A stretch of 47,591 nt of DNA from Streptomyces sp. BV286 (GCF_019090165.1 NZ_JAHRIB010000170.1:1-47591), one strand, 5' to 3'; positions 33,529 to 42,078 are shown, counted from the stretch's first letter. A program made the numbers and translations. The notes: a model not told the origin generated them from the sequence alone.

Positions 33529-34815
33529 TCAGCGCCGGATGTGGCCGTCGCCCGTGACGATGTACTTGGTGCTCGTCAGCTCGGGCAGCCCCATCGGTCC
33601 CCGCGCGTGCAGCTTCTGCGTGGAGATGCCGATCTCGGCACCGAAGCCGAACTGGCCGCCGTCGGTGAAGCGCGTGGACGCGTTCACGGCGACCGTCGTG
33701 GAGTCCACCAGCTGGGTGAAACGGCGGGCCGCCTGCTGCGAGGTGGTGACGATCGCCTCGGTGTGCCCGGAGGTCCACAGCCGGATGTGCTCGACGGCCC
33801 GCTCCAGGGAGTCGACGACGGCCGCCGCGATGTCGTACGAGAGGTACTCGGTCTCCCAGTCCTCGGTCGTCGCCTCGACGACGGTGGCCTCGGAGTCCTT
33901 GGCGTAGGCGAGGACACGCTCGTCGGCGTGCACGGTGACGCCGGCCTCCGCGAGGGCGTCGAGGGCGCGCGGCAGGAACTCGGCGGCGATGTCCTGGTGC
34001 ACCAGGAGGGTCTCCGCAGCGTTGCACACGCTCACGCGCTGCGCCTTGGAGTTGATCAGGATGTCGATGGCCATGTCGAGGTCGGCCTGCGCGTCGACGT
34101 ACACGTGGCAGTTCCCGGTGCCGGTCTCGATGACCGGGACGACGGACTCCTGGACGACCGTGCGGATCAGCGAGGCGCCGCCGCGCGGGATGAGCACGTC
34201 GACGAGCCCCCGGGCGCGCATCAGTTCCCGTACGGACTCGCGGCTGTCGCCCGGCACGAGCTGGATGGCGTCGGCGGGCAGGCCCGAGCCGCCGACGGCG
34301 TCGCGCAGGACGCGGACGAGGGCGGCGTTGGACTCGTAGGCGGAGGAGGAGCCGCGCAGCAGCACCGCGTTGCCGGACTTCAGGCACAGGGCGGCGGCGT
34401 CGACGGTGACGTTCGGGCGGGCCTCGTAGATGATGCCGACGACGCCGAGGGGCACCCGGACCTGACGCAGGTCGATGCCGTTCGGAAGGGTCGAGCCGCG
34501 GACGACCTCGCCGACCGGGTCGGGCAGTGCCACCACGTCACGCACGTCGGAGGCGATCGCGCGGATCCGCTCGGGGGTGAGCGTGAGCCGGTCGACGACG
34601 GACTCGCTGGTGCCGGCCTCACGGGCACGCTCGATGTCCTTGGCGTTGGCCTCGACGATGTCGCTCGTACGGACCTCCAGCGCGTCCGCGATCGCGAGCA
34701 GCGCGTCGTCCTTGTCGGCCCGCGGCAGCGGAGCGAGGTCGGCGGCGGCCGCCTTGGCACGGTAGGCGGCCTGGGTGACCGGAGACATCGAGTCGTACGG
34801 CGAGAGCGTGGTCAT
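33529..34815 (-). CDS. proA: Gamma-glutamyl phosphate reductase
   Basis: 428 residues from ATG 34815. ProA reduces gamma-glutamyl phosphate to glutamate semialdehyde with NADPH in proline synthesis. Visible motifs: VPLGVVGIIYEARPNVTVDA, KSGNAVLLRGSS, IPRGGASLIRTV, the catalytic Cys in QRVSVCNAAETLLVH, and VNASTRFTDGGQFGFGAEIG. No Shine-Dalgarno sequence precedes the ATG; TACCCT (34828-34823) ends seven bases upstream, so the mRNA is probably leaderless or has a one-base leader. It is separated from proB by one conserved hypothetical gene. Confidence 0.96.
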   Translation of the reverse strand: MTTLSPYDSMSPVTQAAYRAKAAAADLAPLPRADKDDALLAIADALEVRTSDIVEANAKDIERAREAGTSESVVDRLTLTPERIRAIASDVRDVVALPDPVGEVVRGSTLPNGIDLRQVRVPLGVVGIIYEARPNVTVDAAALCLKSGNAVLLRGSSSAYESNAALVRVLRDAVGGSGLPADAIQLVPGDSRESVRELMRARGLVDVLIPRGGASLIRTVVQESVVPVIETGTGNCHVYVDAQADLDMAIDILINSKAQRVSVCNAAETLLVHQDIAAEFLPRALDALAEAGVTVHADERVLAYAKDSEATVVEATTEDWETEYLSYDIAAAVVDSLERAVEHIRLWTSGHTEAIVTTSQQAARRFTQLVDSTTVAVNASTRFTDGGQFGFGAEIGISTQKLHARGPMGLPELTSTKYIVTGDGHIRR

Positions 34816-34822
34816 ATACCGC

Positions 34823-34828
34823 AGGGTA
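34823..34828 (-). promoter_or_regulatory. Candidate -10 box for leaderless proA
   Basis: TACCCT on the minus strand, seven bases before the proA ATG; the same hexamer as at the leuS leader peptide. Confidence 0.42.
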
Positions 34829-34930
34829 GTGCGCCCGCGAGAGGTGTTCAGCCGTTGTCCCACACCGCGAGACAGGTCCTGAAATGGCCGTAGAAAGCGT
34901 GTGCCCCGAGGGACGCCAGGGCTGAGAGGG

Positions 34931-35398
34931 TTAGAACGGGTGAACGCCCACAGGGGTGGCCGGCAGCGGCCCGTACCCCTCCGCGATCCTCTGGTGGTAG
35001 GTCTCGCGGTCGATGACCTCCAGGCCGACGATCTCCCAGGGCGGCAGCTTCGCGGTCTGGCGGTGCTCGCCCCACAGCCGCAGCGCGACCGCGGCCGCGT
35101 CGTGCAGGTCGCGGGCCTCCTCCCAGTAGCGGATCTCCGCGTGGTCGTTGGCATACCGGCTGGTCAGCAGAAAGGGGTGGTCGTGCGCGAGCTGCTCCAG
35201 GCCCCGCCTGACCTCTTTGAGCGGGGCCTCGCCGCCCGAGACGCTCAGCGTGACGTGCCACAGCCGCGGCAGGTCCCGCGGCTCCTCGACCTCGTACGTG
35301 TCACCGGCGGCGACGCTGGTGAGCGTCCGCTCCTCGCCGGCCGCGCGGGAGCCGGCCACACCTCGGGACGCCGTCGTCCCAGGGCGCACTCGTCTCAC
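34931..35398 (-). CDS. Conserved hypothetical protein between proB and proA
   Basis: 155 residues. GTG 35398 is preceded by AAAGGAGG at five bases, an almost perfect Shine-Dalgarno. The core (VEEPRDLPRLWHVTLSVSGG, LAHDHPFLLTSRYANDH, AEIRYWEEARDLHDAAAVAL, WEIVGLEVIDRETYHQRI) looks like one compact alpha/beta domain, soluble and without Cys clusters. I recall near-identical proteins at the same place in other Streptomyces. No function is known to me. The first 25 residues are Arg/Ala-rich and probably not part of the fold. Confidence 0.85.
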   Translation of the reverse strand: MRRVRPGTTASRGVAGSRAAGEERTLTSVAAGDTYEVEEPRDLPRLWHVTLSVSGGEAPLKEVRRGLEQLAHDHPFLLTSRYANDHAEIRYWEEARDLHDAAAVALRLWGEHRQTAKLPPWEIVGLEVIDRETYHQRIAEGYGPLPATPVGVHPF

Positions 35399-35429
35399 GA
35401 CGGCCTCCTTTACGCAATGGGTCCGCTCG

Positions 35430-35452
35430 GACTCAGGGGGTCTCCCTGAGTC
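35430..35452. promoter_or_regulatory. Perfect 9-bp inverted repeat before the 155-aa gene
   Basis: GACTCAGGG (35430-35438), 5-nt spacer, CCCTGAGTC (35444-35452). It lies 32 bp upstream of the GTG at 35398. It could be an operator or a hairpin in the leader; there is no U-tract. Confidence 0.45.
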
Positions 35453-35645
35453 AAAGTTGAGCAGGTGGGAAGGCTCCGCGTGGCGCTTTTACCGAAGGTC
35501 CACCTCCGGGCAGGGGCTTTGTCGGGCGTTCCCCACTGTTTTCGGCCGGGAGTCCGGTCCACGGACGCGGCCGCGGACCGGGCAGGCCGCTCCCGGCGGG
35601 CACCGCCGGCGGGCGCTCCTGGCCGGAGGCGACCCTTCCGGCCGT

Positions 35646-36842
35646 TCAGGGGCTCAGCAGCACCAGATCGTCCCGGTGCACGACCTCGCGCTCGTACGCG
35701 GGCCCCAGCTCGCGGGCCAGCTCGTGCGTGGAGCGCCCGATCAGCTGCGGGATCTCCTTGGCGTCGAAGTTGACGAGCCCCCGGGCGACCGCCCGCCCGG
35801 CGCTGTCGCGCAGCTCGACGGGGTCGCCCGCGCTGAAGTCGCCCTCGACGGCCGCGATGCCCGCGGGCAGGAGGGACGTACGCCGCTCGACGACCGCGCG
35901 CACCGCCCCGTCGTCGAGGATGAGGGCGCCCTGCGGGGTCGACGCGTGCTGGAGCCACAGCAGGCGGTCGGCGGAGCGGCGGCCGGTGGCGTGGAAGTAC
36001 GTGCCGGTGTCCCGCCCCGCGAGGGCGTCCGCCGCGTGGACCGCGCTGGTCAGCACCACCGGGATGCCGGCCGCGGCCGCGATCCGGGCCGCCTCCACCT
36101 TGGTGACCATGCCGCCGGTGCCGACGCCCGCCTTGCCCGCGCTGCCGATGTCGACGTGCGCGAGGTCCGCCGGAGTGCGTACTTCCGCTATCCGCGAGGT
36201 GCCCGGCCTGCTGGGATCGCCGTCGTACACGCCGTCCACGTCGGAGAGGAGGACCAGCAGGTCGGCGCGTACGAGGTGGGCGACGAGCGCGGCGAGGCGG
36301 TCGTTGTCGCCGAAGCGGATCTCGTCCGTGGCCACGGTGTCGTTCTCGTTGACGACCGGCAGCGCGCCCATCGCGAGGAGCTTGTCGAGGGTGCGGGAGG
36401 CGTTGCGGTGGTGGGCGCGGCGGCTCATGTCGTCGGAGGTGAGCAGCACCTGGCCGACCCGGACGCCGTAGCGGGCGCAGGAGGCGGTGTAGCGGGCGAC
36501 CAGAAGGCCCTGGCCGACGCTGGCGGCGGCCTGCTGGCGGGCCAGGTCCTTGGGGCGGCGGCGCAGGCCCAGCGGGGCGAGGCCCGCGGCGATGGCGCCG
36601 GACGAGACGAGGACGATCTCCCTCTCCCCGCCGCTGCGGCTCGTGGCGAGCACGTCGACGAGGGCGTCCACGCGGTCCGCGTCGAGGCCCCCGGACGCAG
36701 TGGTCAGTGACGAGGAACCCACCTTGACGACGACCCTGCGGGCCTCCGCCACACCGGCCCGTCCGCCGCCACCGCCTTCGGCCGGAACCCTTCGGGCCGC
36801 CCCCTCGTCCTGCCCCGCTGCCGCCTGCCTTGCCGCTGACAC
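35646..36842 (-). CDS. proB: Glutamate 5-kinase
   Basis: 398 residues from GTG 36842. ProB phosphorylates glutamate in the first step of proline synthesis and is usually feedback-inhibited by proline. Amino-acid-kinase motifs: RRVVVKVGSSSLT, EIVLVSSGAIAAGLAPLG, PVVNENDTVATDEIRFGDND, LLSDVDGVYDGDP and GTGGMVTKVEAARIA. A C-terminal PUA domain (AGDPVELRDSAGRAVARGLV) completes the usual architecture. The exact start is uncertain: the 25 residues before RRVVVKVG (GQDEGAARR, GGGGGRAG) are a low-complexity extension, and GTG 36752 would remove it. Confidence 0.93.
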   Translation of the reverse strand: MSAARQAAAGQDEGAARRVPAEGGGGGRAGVAEARRVVVKVGSSSLTTASGGLDADRVDALVDVLATSRSGGEREIVLVSSGAIAAGLAPLGLRRRPKDLARQQAAASVGQGLLVARYTASCARYGVRVGQVLLTSDDMSRRAHHRNASRTLDKLLAMGALPVVNENDTVATDEIRFGDNDRLAALVAHLVRADLLVLLSDVDGVYDGDPSRPGTSRIAEVRTPADLAHVDIGSAGKAGVGTGGMVTKVEAARIAAAAGIPVVLTSAVHAADALAGRDTGTYFHATGRRSADRLLWLQHASTPQGALILDDGAVRAVVERRTSLLPAGIAAVEGDFSAGDPVELRDSAGRAVARGLVNFDAKEIPQLIGRSTHELARELGPAYEREVVHRDDLVLLSP

Positions 36843-37148
36843 GCTGTACCCCAATGCTCCCGACCAGCCCGGTCCGTGCAATCTACGTGACGGTGGGTGG
36901 CGACCGCCCCCGCGTTTCGAGTGGCGGACGCCGGGGCGCGGGTCACGGCAGGGCGGGAGAGGCACCTCACAGCTTCCCGTCGTTTTAAACCGATATCCGG
37001 TGATAGTCCTCACGCAAGATTGCTAGGCGGCCCGCAGAGGTCATACGGTCAGGGATCGGCCTCTCCCGTACGAGCTGTAGGGAGGTACGGCGAGGCCCGA
37101 CCTCCACGCTTCCCCCCATCCGCCGCACCCCTCGCAGGAGCCCATTCC
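36843..37148. other. Divergent promoter region of proB and the polymerase gene
   Basis: No gene. On the plus strand TTGCTA (37020-37025), 18-bp spacer and TACGGT (37044-37049) form a promoter candidate for the gene at 37149. On the minus strand a TTGCGT near 37016 could start a proB promoter, but no clear -10 follows. Confidence 0.5.
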
Positions 37149-39233
37149 GTGCCCTCCGCCGGACTCGCCCCCCGCCGCATCGTGCAGCTCTCCGCGCTGT
37201 TCGCGATGTTCGCGCTCTTCACGGCTCAGATCGTCTCCGCTCTGCTGCCGAACGTCCCGGTGTTCATCGCCGCGAGCGCTGCGGGCCTAGCCCTCGACGT
37301 GTTCCTGCAGTACCGGGATCCCGGTCTGCTCTCACTGCTCGGCAAGGTCCGCTTCGACGTAACGGTCCGGCAGTTGCTCCGCGACATGCTGATCCTGGTG
37401 GGACTCCTGCGGATCGACGGCATCAACCCGATGCGCGAGCAGGCACCGCTGCTGATCGCCCTGTGCGTCTTCTACGCCTTCCACTTCGCCTGCCAGGCCA
37501 CCGCGATCGTGGTGCGCCGCACCCGTACGCTGCCGATCGTCACCCGCAACATCGACGCGTCCGCGCTGCGCCTGACCGCGGCGCCGCCCCGTGTCCTGGC
37601 CCGCCGCGCGGGCCACCGCCTGCTCACCTTCTCCGTCCCTGCCACGGCCGGGCTGATGGTCACCGCGGCCACCACGGACGCCTACTGGGGCGGCATCGGC
37701 CTCGGTGTCTCCCTCGCCCTGATCGGCGGCGGCACGGTCTACCTCGCCACCTGGCTGCTGCCGAAGAAGCGTGCGAAGAGCGAGCAGAAGGTCATGGAGT
37801 GGCTGGACAAGTGGCTGGCCGACTACCGGCCGACCGTGGCCATGTACTTCTCCGGCGGCACGACCTCCGCGTACCAGGCGAACATGTGGCTCTCCACGCT
37901 CTCCTCGGTCGACGCCAAGCCGCTGATCGTGCTGCGTGAGCGGTTCATGGTGCAGAAGATCGACGCCACCGACGTGCCGGTCATCTGCTTCCCGAAGGTC
38001 TCGACGATGTTCTCGCTGGAGAACTCGACGCTGAAGATGATGCTGCACCCGGCCAACGCCGCGAAGACCTCGCAGGTCCTGCGCATCCCCACGGTCAAGC
38101 ACGCCTTCATCAACCACGGCGAGAGCGACAAGCTCTCCTCCTGCAACCCCTACGCGAAGGCGTACGACGAGGTGTGGGTGGCCGGTCCCGCGGCCCGCGA
38201 GCGGTACGCGCTGGCCGAGGTCGGCGTCGAGGACAAGGACATCGTGGAGGTCGGCCGCCCGCAGCTCGCGCCGATCCGCCCGTACTCGGGAGCGCCGACG
38301 GGCGCGTTCACGACCGTCCTGTACGCCCCCACGTGGGAGGGCTGGGACGGCAACCCCGGCAACACCTCGGTGGTGCTGGCCGGCGAGAACATCGTGCGGC
38401 GGCTGCTGGCCGACGACGGCGTACGGCTCCTCTACAAGCCGCACCCGATGACCGGTTCCGTCGAGCCGCGCGCGGGCGCCGCGAACGAGCGCATCATGGC
38501 GATGATCCGCGAGGCCAACACCAAGCGGTCGGGCGCCCGTCCCGACTCCGGTGCGGCCGCCGAACTGGCGCGCCGTACGGCCGAGTTGGACAAGCTGACC
38601 TCCACCGACTTCCGGGTGAGCGCCGACGAGATGGAGCGGATGCTGCTCCAGGGCGCGCCCCGGGGTGACCGCGAGGCCGCCATCACCGAGGCCACGCTGG
38701 CCTGGGAGAAGGCGTACTGGGCGTCCTTCCCGGAGTGGGAGCACCAGATCGTCACGGACGCGCGACCGGCCATCTTCGCCTGCTTCAACGAGGCGGACCT
38801 GCTGATCAGCGATGTCTCGTCGGTCGTCTCCGACTGGCTGTCGAGCGAGAAGCCGTACGCGGTGGCCAACACCTCGGGGATGTCCGAGGCGGCGTTCCGC
38901 ACGGGCTTCCCGACGGTGTCGGCGGGTGTCGTCCTCGCGCCCGGCGCCGAGGGGGTGCCGGCGCTCCTGGAGTCGGTTCGCCGGCCCGAGAAGGACACCT
39001 TCGTGGCGGCCCGTGCCGCGCTGAAGGAGCACCTGCTCGGCCCGTCCGACCCGCCGTCGCTGGCCCGCTTCAACGGGGCGATCGACGACCTGTGCACGAA
39101 GGCCGACGAGCGGCGCGTACGGATGGAGTCGCGGCTCGCCGCGGAGATCCCCTCGCCGCGGTCGGCGAAGGAGGATGCGGCCGAGGAGGCCGCGCAGGAC
39201 CCGAACGAGGCGGAGGACTCCGTCAGCGCGTAG
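37149..39233 (+). CDS. CDP-glycerol glycerophosphotransferase-like membrane protein
   Basis: 694 residues from GTG 37149 (AGGAG nine bases upstream). The N-terminal 220 residues hold about five membrane helices (IVQLSALFAMFALFTAQIV, GLMVTAATTDAYW, IGLGVSLALIGGGTVYLA). The cytoplasmic remainder resembles the TagF/TagB polyol-phosphate polymerase domain: VLYAPTWEGWDGNPG, VRLLYKPHPMTG, ISDVSSVVSDWLSSEKPYAV. Such enzymes add glycerol- or ribitol-phosphate units to teichoic-acid chains. The membrane-fused form is an actinobacterial variant. The C terminus is an acidic tail. With the LCP gene 8 kb away, it may make a wall glycopolymer. It ends at a very strong terminator. Confidence 0.85.
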   Translation: MPSAGLAPRRIVQLSALFAMFALFTAQIVSALLPNVPVFIAASAAGLALDVFLQYRDPGLLSLLGKVRFDVTVRQLLRDMLILVGLLRIDGINPMREQAPLLIALCVFYAFHFACQATAIVVRRTRTLPIVTRNIDASALRLTAAPPRVLARRAGHRLLTFSVPATAGLMVTAATTDAYWGGIGLGVSLALIGGGTVYLATWLLPKKRAKSEQKVMEWLDKWLADYRPTVAMYFSGGTTSAYQANMWLSTLSSVDAKPLIVLRERFMVQKIDATDVPVICFPKVSTMFSLENSTLKMMLHPANAAKTSQVLRIPTVKHAFINHGESDKLSSCNPYAKAYDEVWVAGPAARERYALAEVGVEDKDIVEVGRPQLAPIRPYSGAPTGAFTTVLYAPTWEGWDGNPGNTSVVLAGENIVRRLLADDGVRLLYKPHPMTGSVEPRAGAANERIMAMIREANTKRSGARPDSGAAAELARRTAELDKLTSTDFRVSADEMERMLLQGAPRGDREAAITEATLAWEKAYWASFPEWEHQIVTDARPAIFACFNEADLLISDVSSVVSDWLSSEKPYAVANTSGMSEAAFRTGFPTVSAGVVLAPGAEGVPALLESVRRPEKDTFVAARAALKEHLLGPSDPPSLARFNGAIDDLCTKADERRVRMESRLAAEIPSPRSAKEDAAEEAAQDPNEAEDSVSA

Positions 39234-39250
39234 CGCTGCCGCGTGAGCAC

Positions 39251-39293
39251 ACGAAAAACGGGGCCCGGAGATTCTCCGGGCCCCGTTTTTCGT
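39251..39293. terminator. Perfect 21-bp-stem bidirectional terminator
   Basis: The left arm starts ACGAAAAACGGGGCCC and the right arm ends GGGCCCCGTTTTTCGT; all 21 pairs match around one central base. The A-run and T-run make it a textbook intrinsic terminator for both strands, 17 bp after the polymerase gene. Confidence 0.95.
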
Positions 39294-39355
39294 CGGGTAC
39301 GAGTACGGGTACGGGTCCGAGTACGAGTTCGGCTGCGGGAGCGCGGGGGCTGATC

Positions 39356-39617
39356 GCGCAGTTCCCCGCGCCCCTAAAAGATGGGGCCAAGCCCGGATTC
39401 CATGACTCGCCCCCCGCCAGAAAGCACGAGGAACGGCGCGCCAGCCCTCACCGGGCCGCGGCAAAACACCTACCCCAGCCCTCCCCTTCAGGGGCGCGGG
39501 GAACTGCGCGCCAAGCCCCCACCGGGCAGGCGGTGAACACACCAAACCCCAGCCCGCCCCCTCTGGGGCGCGGGGAACTGCGCACCCAGCCCCCACCGGG
39601 CAGGCGGTGAGCACACC
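39356..39617. repeat. Dispersed GC-rich element: one inverted and about three direct copies
   Basis: A 20-mer core (GCGGGGAACTGCGC within it) occurs at 39490-39509, with one mismatch at 39564-39583, and as an exact reverse complement at 39356-39375. Around the direct copies a unit of 70-74 bp (GGAAC starts at 39430, 39500 and 39574; CACCGGGC inside) repeats. From memory, this sequence is common in Streptomyces intergenic DNA. Confidence 0.85.
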
Positions 39618-39639
39618 CACCCGCCCGGAGGGCCACCGG

Positions 39640-41079
39640 TCAGAACGGGTTGAAGTCGTCGAACTCCTGGTCCGACTCGTCCCGCTCCGCCTGCTTGTCG
39701 CGCCGCCGCTGCGCAGCCGGCCGCGGCGCCTCGAAGCGGTGGTCCTCGCCACGACGCCCGAGCATCTCGGCGCCGGCCATGACCGTGGGCTCCCAGTCGA
39801 AGACGACGGCGTTCTCCTCGGGGCCGATGGCGACGCCGTCGCCCGAGCGGGCGCCCGCCTTCATCAGCTTTTCCTCGACGCCGAGACGGGCGAGACGGTC
39901 GGCGAGGTAGCCGACGGCCTCGTCGTTGCTGAAGTCGGTCTGGCGGACCCAGCGCTCCGGCTTCTCGCCGCGGACGCGGTAGAGGCCGTCCTCCTCCTGG
40001 ACCACCGTGAAGCCGGCGTCGTCGACCGCCTTCGGACGGATGACGATCCGCGTGGCCTCTTCCTTGGGCTTCGCCGCACGGGCCTTGGAGACCAGGTCGG
40101 CGAGGGCGAAGGAGAGCTCCTTGAGGCCCGTGTGGGCCACCGCCGAGACCGCGAAGACCTGGTAGCCGCGGGCCTCCAGGTCGGGGCGGACCATGTCGGC
40201 CAGGTCCCTGCCGTCCGGCACGTCGATCTTGTTCAGGACGACGAGGCGCGGCCGGCGGTCGAGGCCGCCGCCGTACTGCTTCAGCTCCTCCTCGATGATG
40301 TCGAGGTCGGAGACGGGGTCGCGGTCCGATTCGAGGGTCGCCGTGTCGAGGACGTGGACGAGCACCTCGCAGCGCTCCACGTGCCGCAGGAACTCCAGCC
40401 CCAGGCCCTTGCCCTGGCTGGCCCCGGGGATCAGTCCCGGCACGTCGGCGATCGTGTAGACGGTCGAACCGGCCGTCACGACACCGAGGTTGGGGACGAG
40501 CGTGGTGAACGGGTAGTCGGCGATCTTCGGCTTCGCGGCCGACAGGACCGAGATCAGCGAGGACTTGCCCGCGCTCGGGTAGCCGACCAGCGCCACGTCC
40601 GCGACGGTCTTGAGTTCGAGGACGATGTCCTGCATGCCACCGGGTACGCCCAGCAGGGCGAAGCCGGGCGCCTTGCGGCGGGCCGAGGACAGCGCGGCGT
40701 TGCCGAGGCCGCCACGGCCGCCCTCCGCGGCCACGTACGTCGTGCCCTCGCCGACCAGGTCGGCGAGTACGTTCCCGGCCTTGTCCTGGATGACCGTGCC
40801 GTCCGGTACGGGCAGGACCAGGTCCTGGCCGTCCTTGCCGGACCGGTTGCCGCCCTCGCCGGGCCGGCCGCTGGTGGCCTTGCGGTGCGGGGAGTGGTGG
40901 TAGTCGAGCAGCGTGGTGACGGACTGGTCGACGACCAGGATCACGTCACCGCCACGGCCGCCGTTGCCGCCGTCCGGGCCGCCGAGCGGCTTGAACTTCT
41001 CCCGGTGAACGGAGGCACAGCCGTGACCTCCGCTACCCGCGGCGACATGCAGCTCGACGCGGTCCACGAAGGTGGTCAT
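39640..41079 (-). CDS. obgE: GTPase Obg (CgtA)
   Basis: 479 residues from ATG 41079 (GGAGG nine bases upstream). Obg is an essential GTPase of 50S ribosome assembly; in Streptomyces it has been tied to the onset of aerial growth. The Gly-rich Obg fold (VAAGSGGHGCASVHREKF, GGPDGGNGGRGGDVI) is followed by the G domain (GYPSAGKSSLISVLSAAKPK, ADVPGLIPGASQGKGLG, NKIDVPDG) and a C-terminal OCT domain (WVRQTDFSNDEAVGYLADRL). The acidic/basic tail ends DQEFDDFNPF. It is downstream of rpmA, with a terminator hairpin between them. Confidence 0.97.
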   Translation of the reverse strand: MTTFVDRVELHVAAGSGGHGCASVHREKFKPLGGPDGGNGGRGGDVILVVDQSVTTLLDYHHSPHRKATSGRPGEGGNRSGKDGQDLVLPVPDGTVIQDKAGNVLADLVGEGTTYVAAEGGRGGLGNAALSSARRKAPGFALLGVPGGMQDIVLELKTVADVALVGYPSAGKSSLISVLSAAKPKIADYPFTTLVPNLGVVTAGSTVYTIADVPGLIPGASQGKGLGLEFLRHVERCEVLVHVLDTATLESDRDPVSDLDIIEEELKQYGGGLDRRPRLVVLNKIDVPDGRDLADMVRPDLEARGYQVFAVSAVAHTGLKELSFALADLVSKARAAKPKEEATRIVIRPKAVDDAGFTVVQEEDGLYRVRGEKPERWVRQTDFSNDEAVGYLADRLARLGVEEKLMKAGARSGDGVAIGPEENAVVFDWEPTVMAGAEMLGRRGEDHRFEAPRPAAQRRRDKQAERDESDQEFDDFNPF

Positions 41080-41171
41080 GGAATGTGCCTCCAGTTACGT
41101 ACGGAAAATCTCTCATCGATGATCACTGATCGTCGCCGTCCAGTGATCACTACTCTGCTGAAACACGCGAA

Positions 41172-41210
41172 AGGCGGACCCGCTTCCCGTACGGGAAGTG
41201 AGGTCCGCCT
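41172..41210 (-). terminator. Terminator of the rplU-rpmA operon
   Basis: AGGCGGACC (41172-41180) pairs with GGTCCGCCT (41202-41210); an inner CTTCCCGT/ACGGGAAG stem extends it. The minus strand continues TTTCGCGTGTTT. It lies 15 bp after the rpmA stop and before obgE. Confidence 0.8.
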
Positions 41211-41224
41211 CGCGAAAGATCCGG

Positions 41225-41479
41225 TCAGGCGACCGGAACGATGTTCACGACCTTGCGGCCACGGTGCGTACCGAACTCGACCGCACCGGCGGCCAGCGCG
41301 AACAGCGTGTCGTCCTTGCCACGGCCGACCTTCACGCCGGGGTGGAAGTGGGTGCCACGCTGGCGGACCAGGATCTCACCCGCGTTGACGACCTGACCGC
41401 CGAAGCGCTTCACGCCGAGCCGCTGGGCATTGGAGTCGCGACCGTTCCGGGTGGACGATGCGCCCTTCTTGTGTGCCAT
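41225..41479 (-). CDS. rpmA: 50S ribosomal protein L27
   Basis: 84 residues, full length. L27 reaches toward the peptidyl-transferase centre. The sequence MAHKKGASSTRNGRDSNAQR then LGVKRFGGQVVNAGEILVRQRGT is diagnostic. There is no cleavable N-terminal extension of the Firmicutes type. ATG 41479 has GAGGAGAG directly upstream. It follows rplU after 14 bp and is co-transcribed with it. Confidence 0.98.
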   Translation of the reverse strand: MAHKKGASSTRNGRDSNAQRLGVKRFGGQVVNAGEILVRQRGTHFHPGVKVGRGKDDTLFALAAGAVEFGTHRGRKVVNIVPVA

Positions 41480-41493
41480 CTCTCCTCAGTCCC

Positions 41494-41814
41494 TTACTTC
41501 GCAGCCGCGGGGATCTCAGTGACCTTGATCGCCGTGTACTGCTGGCGGTGGCCCTGACGACGGCGGTAGCCGGTCTTGTTCTTGTAGCGAAGGATGTCGA
41601 TCTTCACACCCTTGTGGTGATCCACGATCTCGGCCTGGACCTTGATGCCGGCCAGCACCCACGGGTCGCTGGTCACAGCGTCGCCGTCGACAACGAGCAG
41701 GGTCGAGAGCTCGACCGTGTCGCCAACCTTGGCAGTGGAAATCTTGTCAACCTCAACGATGTCGCCGACAGCAACCTTGTGCTGGCGACCACCGCTGCGC
41801 ACGATGGCGTACAC
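41494..41814 (-). CDS. rplU: 50S ribosomal protein L21
   Basis: 106 residues, full length. L21 binds 23S rRNA. The sequence starts MYAIVRSGGRQHKVAVGDIV and includes YKNKTGYRRRQGHRQQYTAIKV. GTG 41814 is the start, with AGAGAGAG upstream. It is the first gene of the rplU-rpmA pair. The 264-bp leader region upstream (41815-42078) holds no other gene; I see no clear regulatory structure besides the terminator of the next gene. Confidence 0.98.
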   Translation of the reverse strand: MYAIVRSGGRQHKVAVGDIVEVDKISTAKVGDTVELSTLLVVDGDAVTSDPWVLAGIKVQAEIVDHHKGVKIDILRYKNKTGYRRRQGHRQQYTAIKVTEIPAAAK

Positions 41815-42029
41815 GCGGATCTCTCTCTCGCTCGAAATCGGAATCCCCGCAGTCCAGCCGTCGATGAAGGCAGACGGCCTCTCCCGGGGCGCGAGCCACC
41901 GGGAGGAAGAGGTTTACGGGAATGCGGTGCATCAGTGAACACACCGAAGGGCAAGGTTACGGGGCCCCGACCTGGGGGTCAAACCGGGTCCGGACCGCCC
42001 CCGGCCCGGACCACGCCCGGGGACCGCGA

Positions 42030-42059
42030 CGGGCCCGGAGCGGGTCTGCTCCGGGCCCG
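42030..42059 (-). terminator. Terminator of the phospholipase-D-like gene
   Basis: CGGGCCCGGAGC (42030-42041), loop GGGTCT, GCTCCGGGCCCG (42048-42059): a 12-bp perfect stem 19 bp after the stop. No U-tract. Confidence 0.65.
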
Positions 42060-42078
42060 GTCGCACGCCGTGCGTCCC

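Larger units (their letters stand above)
39234..39639. other. Gene-free repeat-rich stretch between convergent genes
   Basis: 406 bp without a gene. It contains the 21-bp-stem terminator (39251-39293), a degenerate GTACGA/GTACGG repeat (about 39297-39332) and copies of a dispersed GC-rich element (39356-39617). Confidence 0.8.

Noticed and set aside
39332..39752. Minus-strand extension of a long frame through the repeat-rich gap
   Set aside because: Low-complexity translation of repeats and the reverse of the polymerase gene; no domain.
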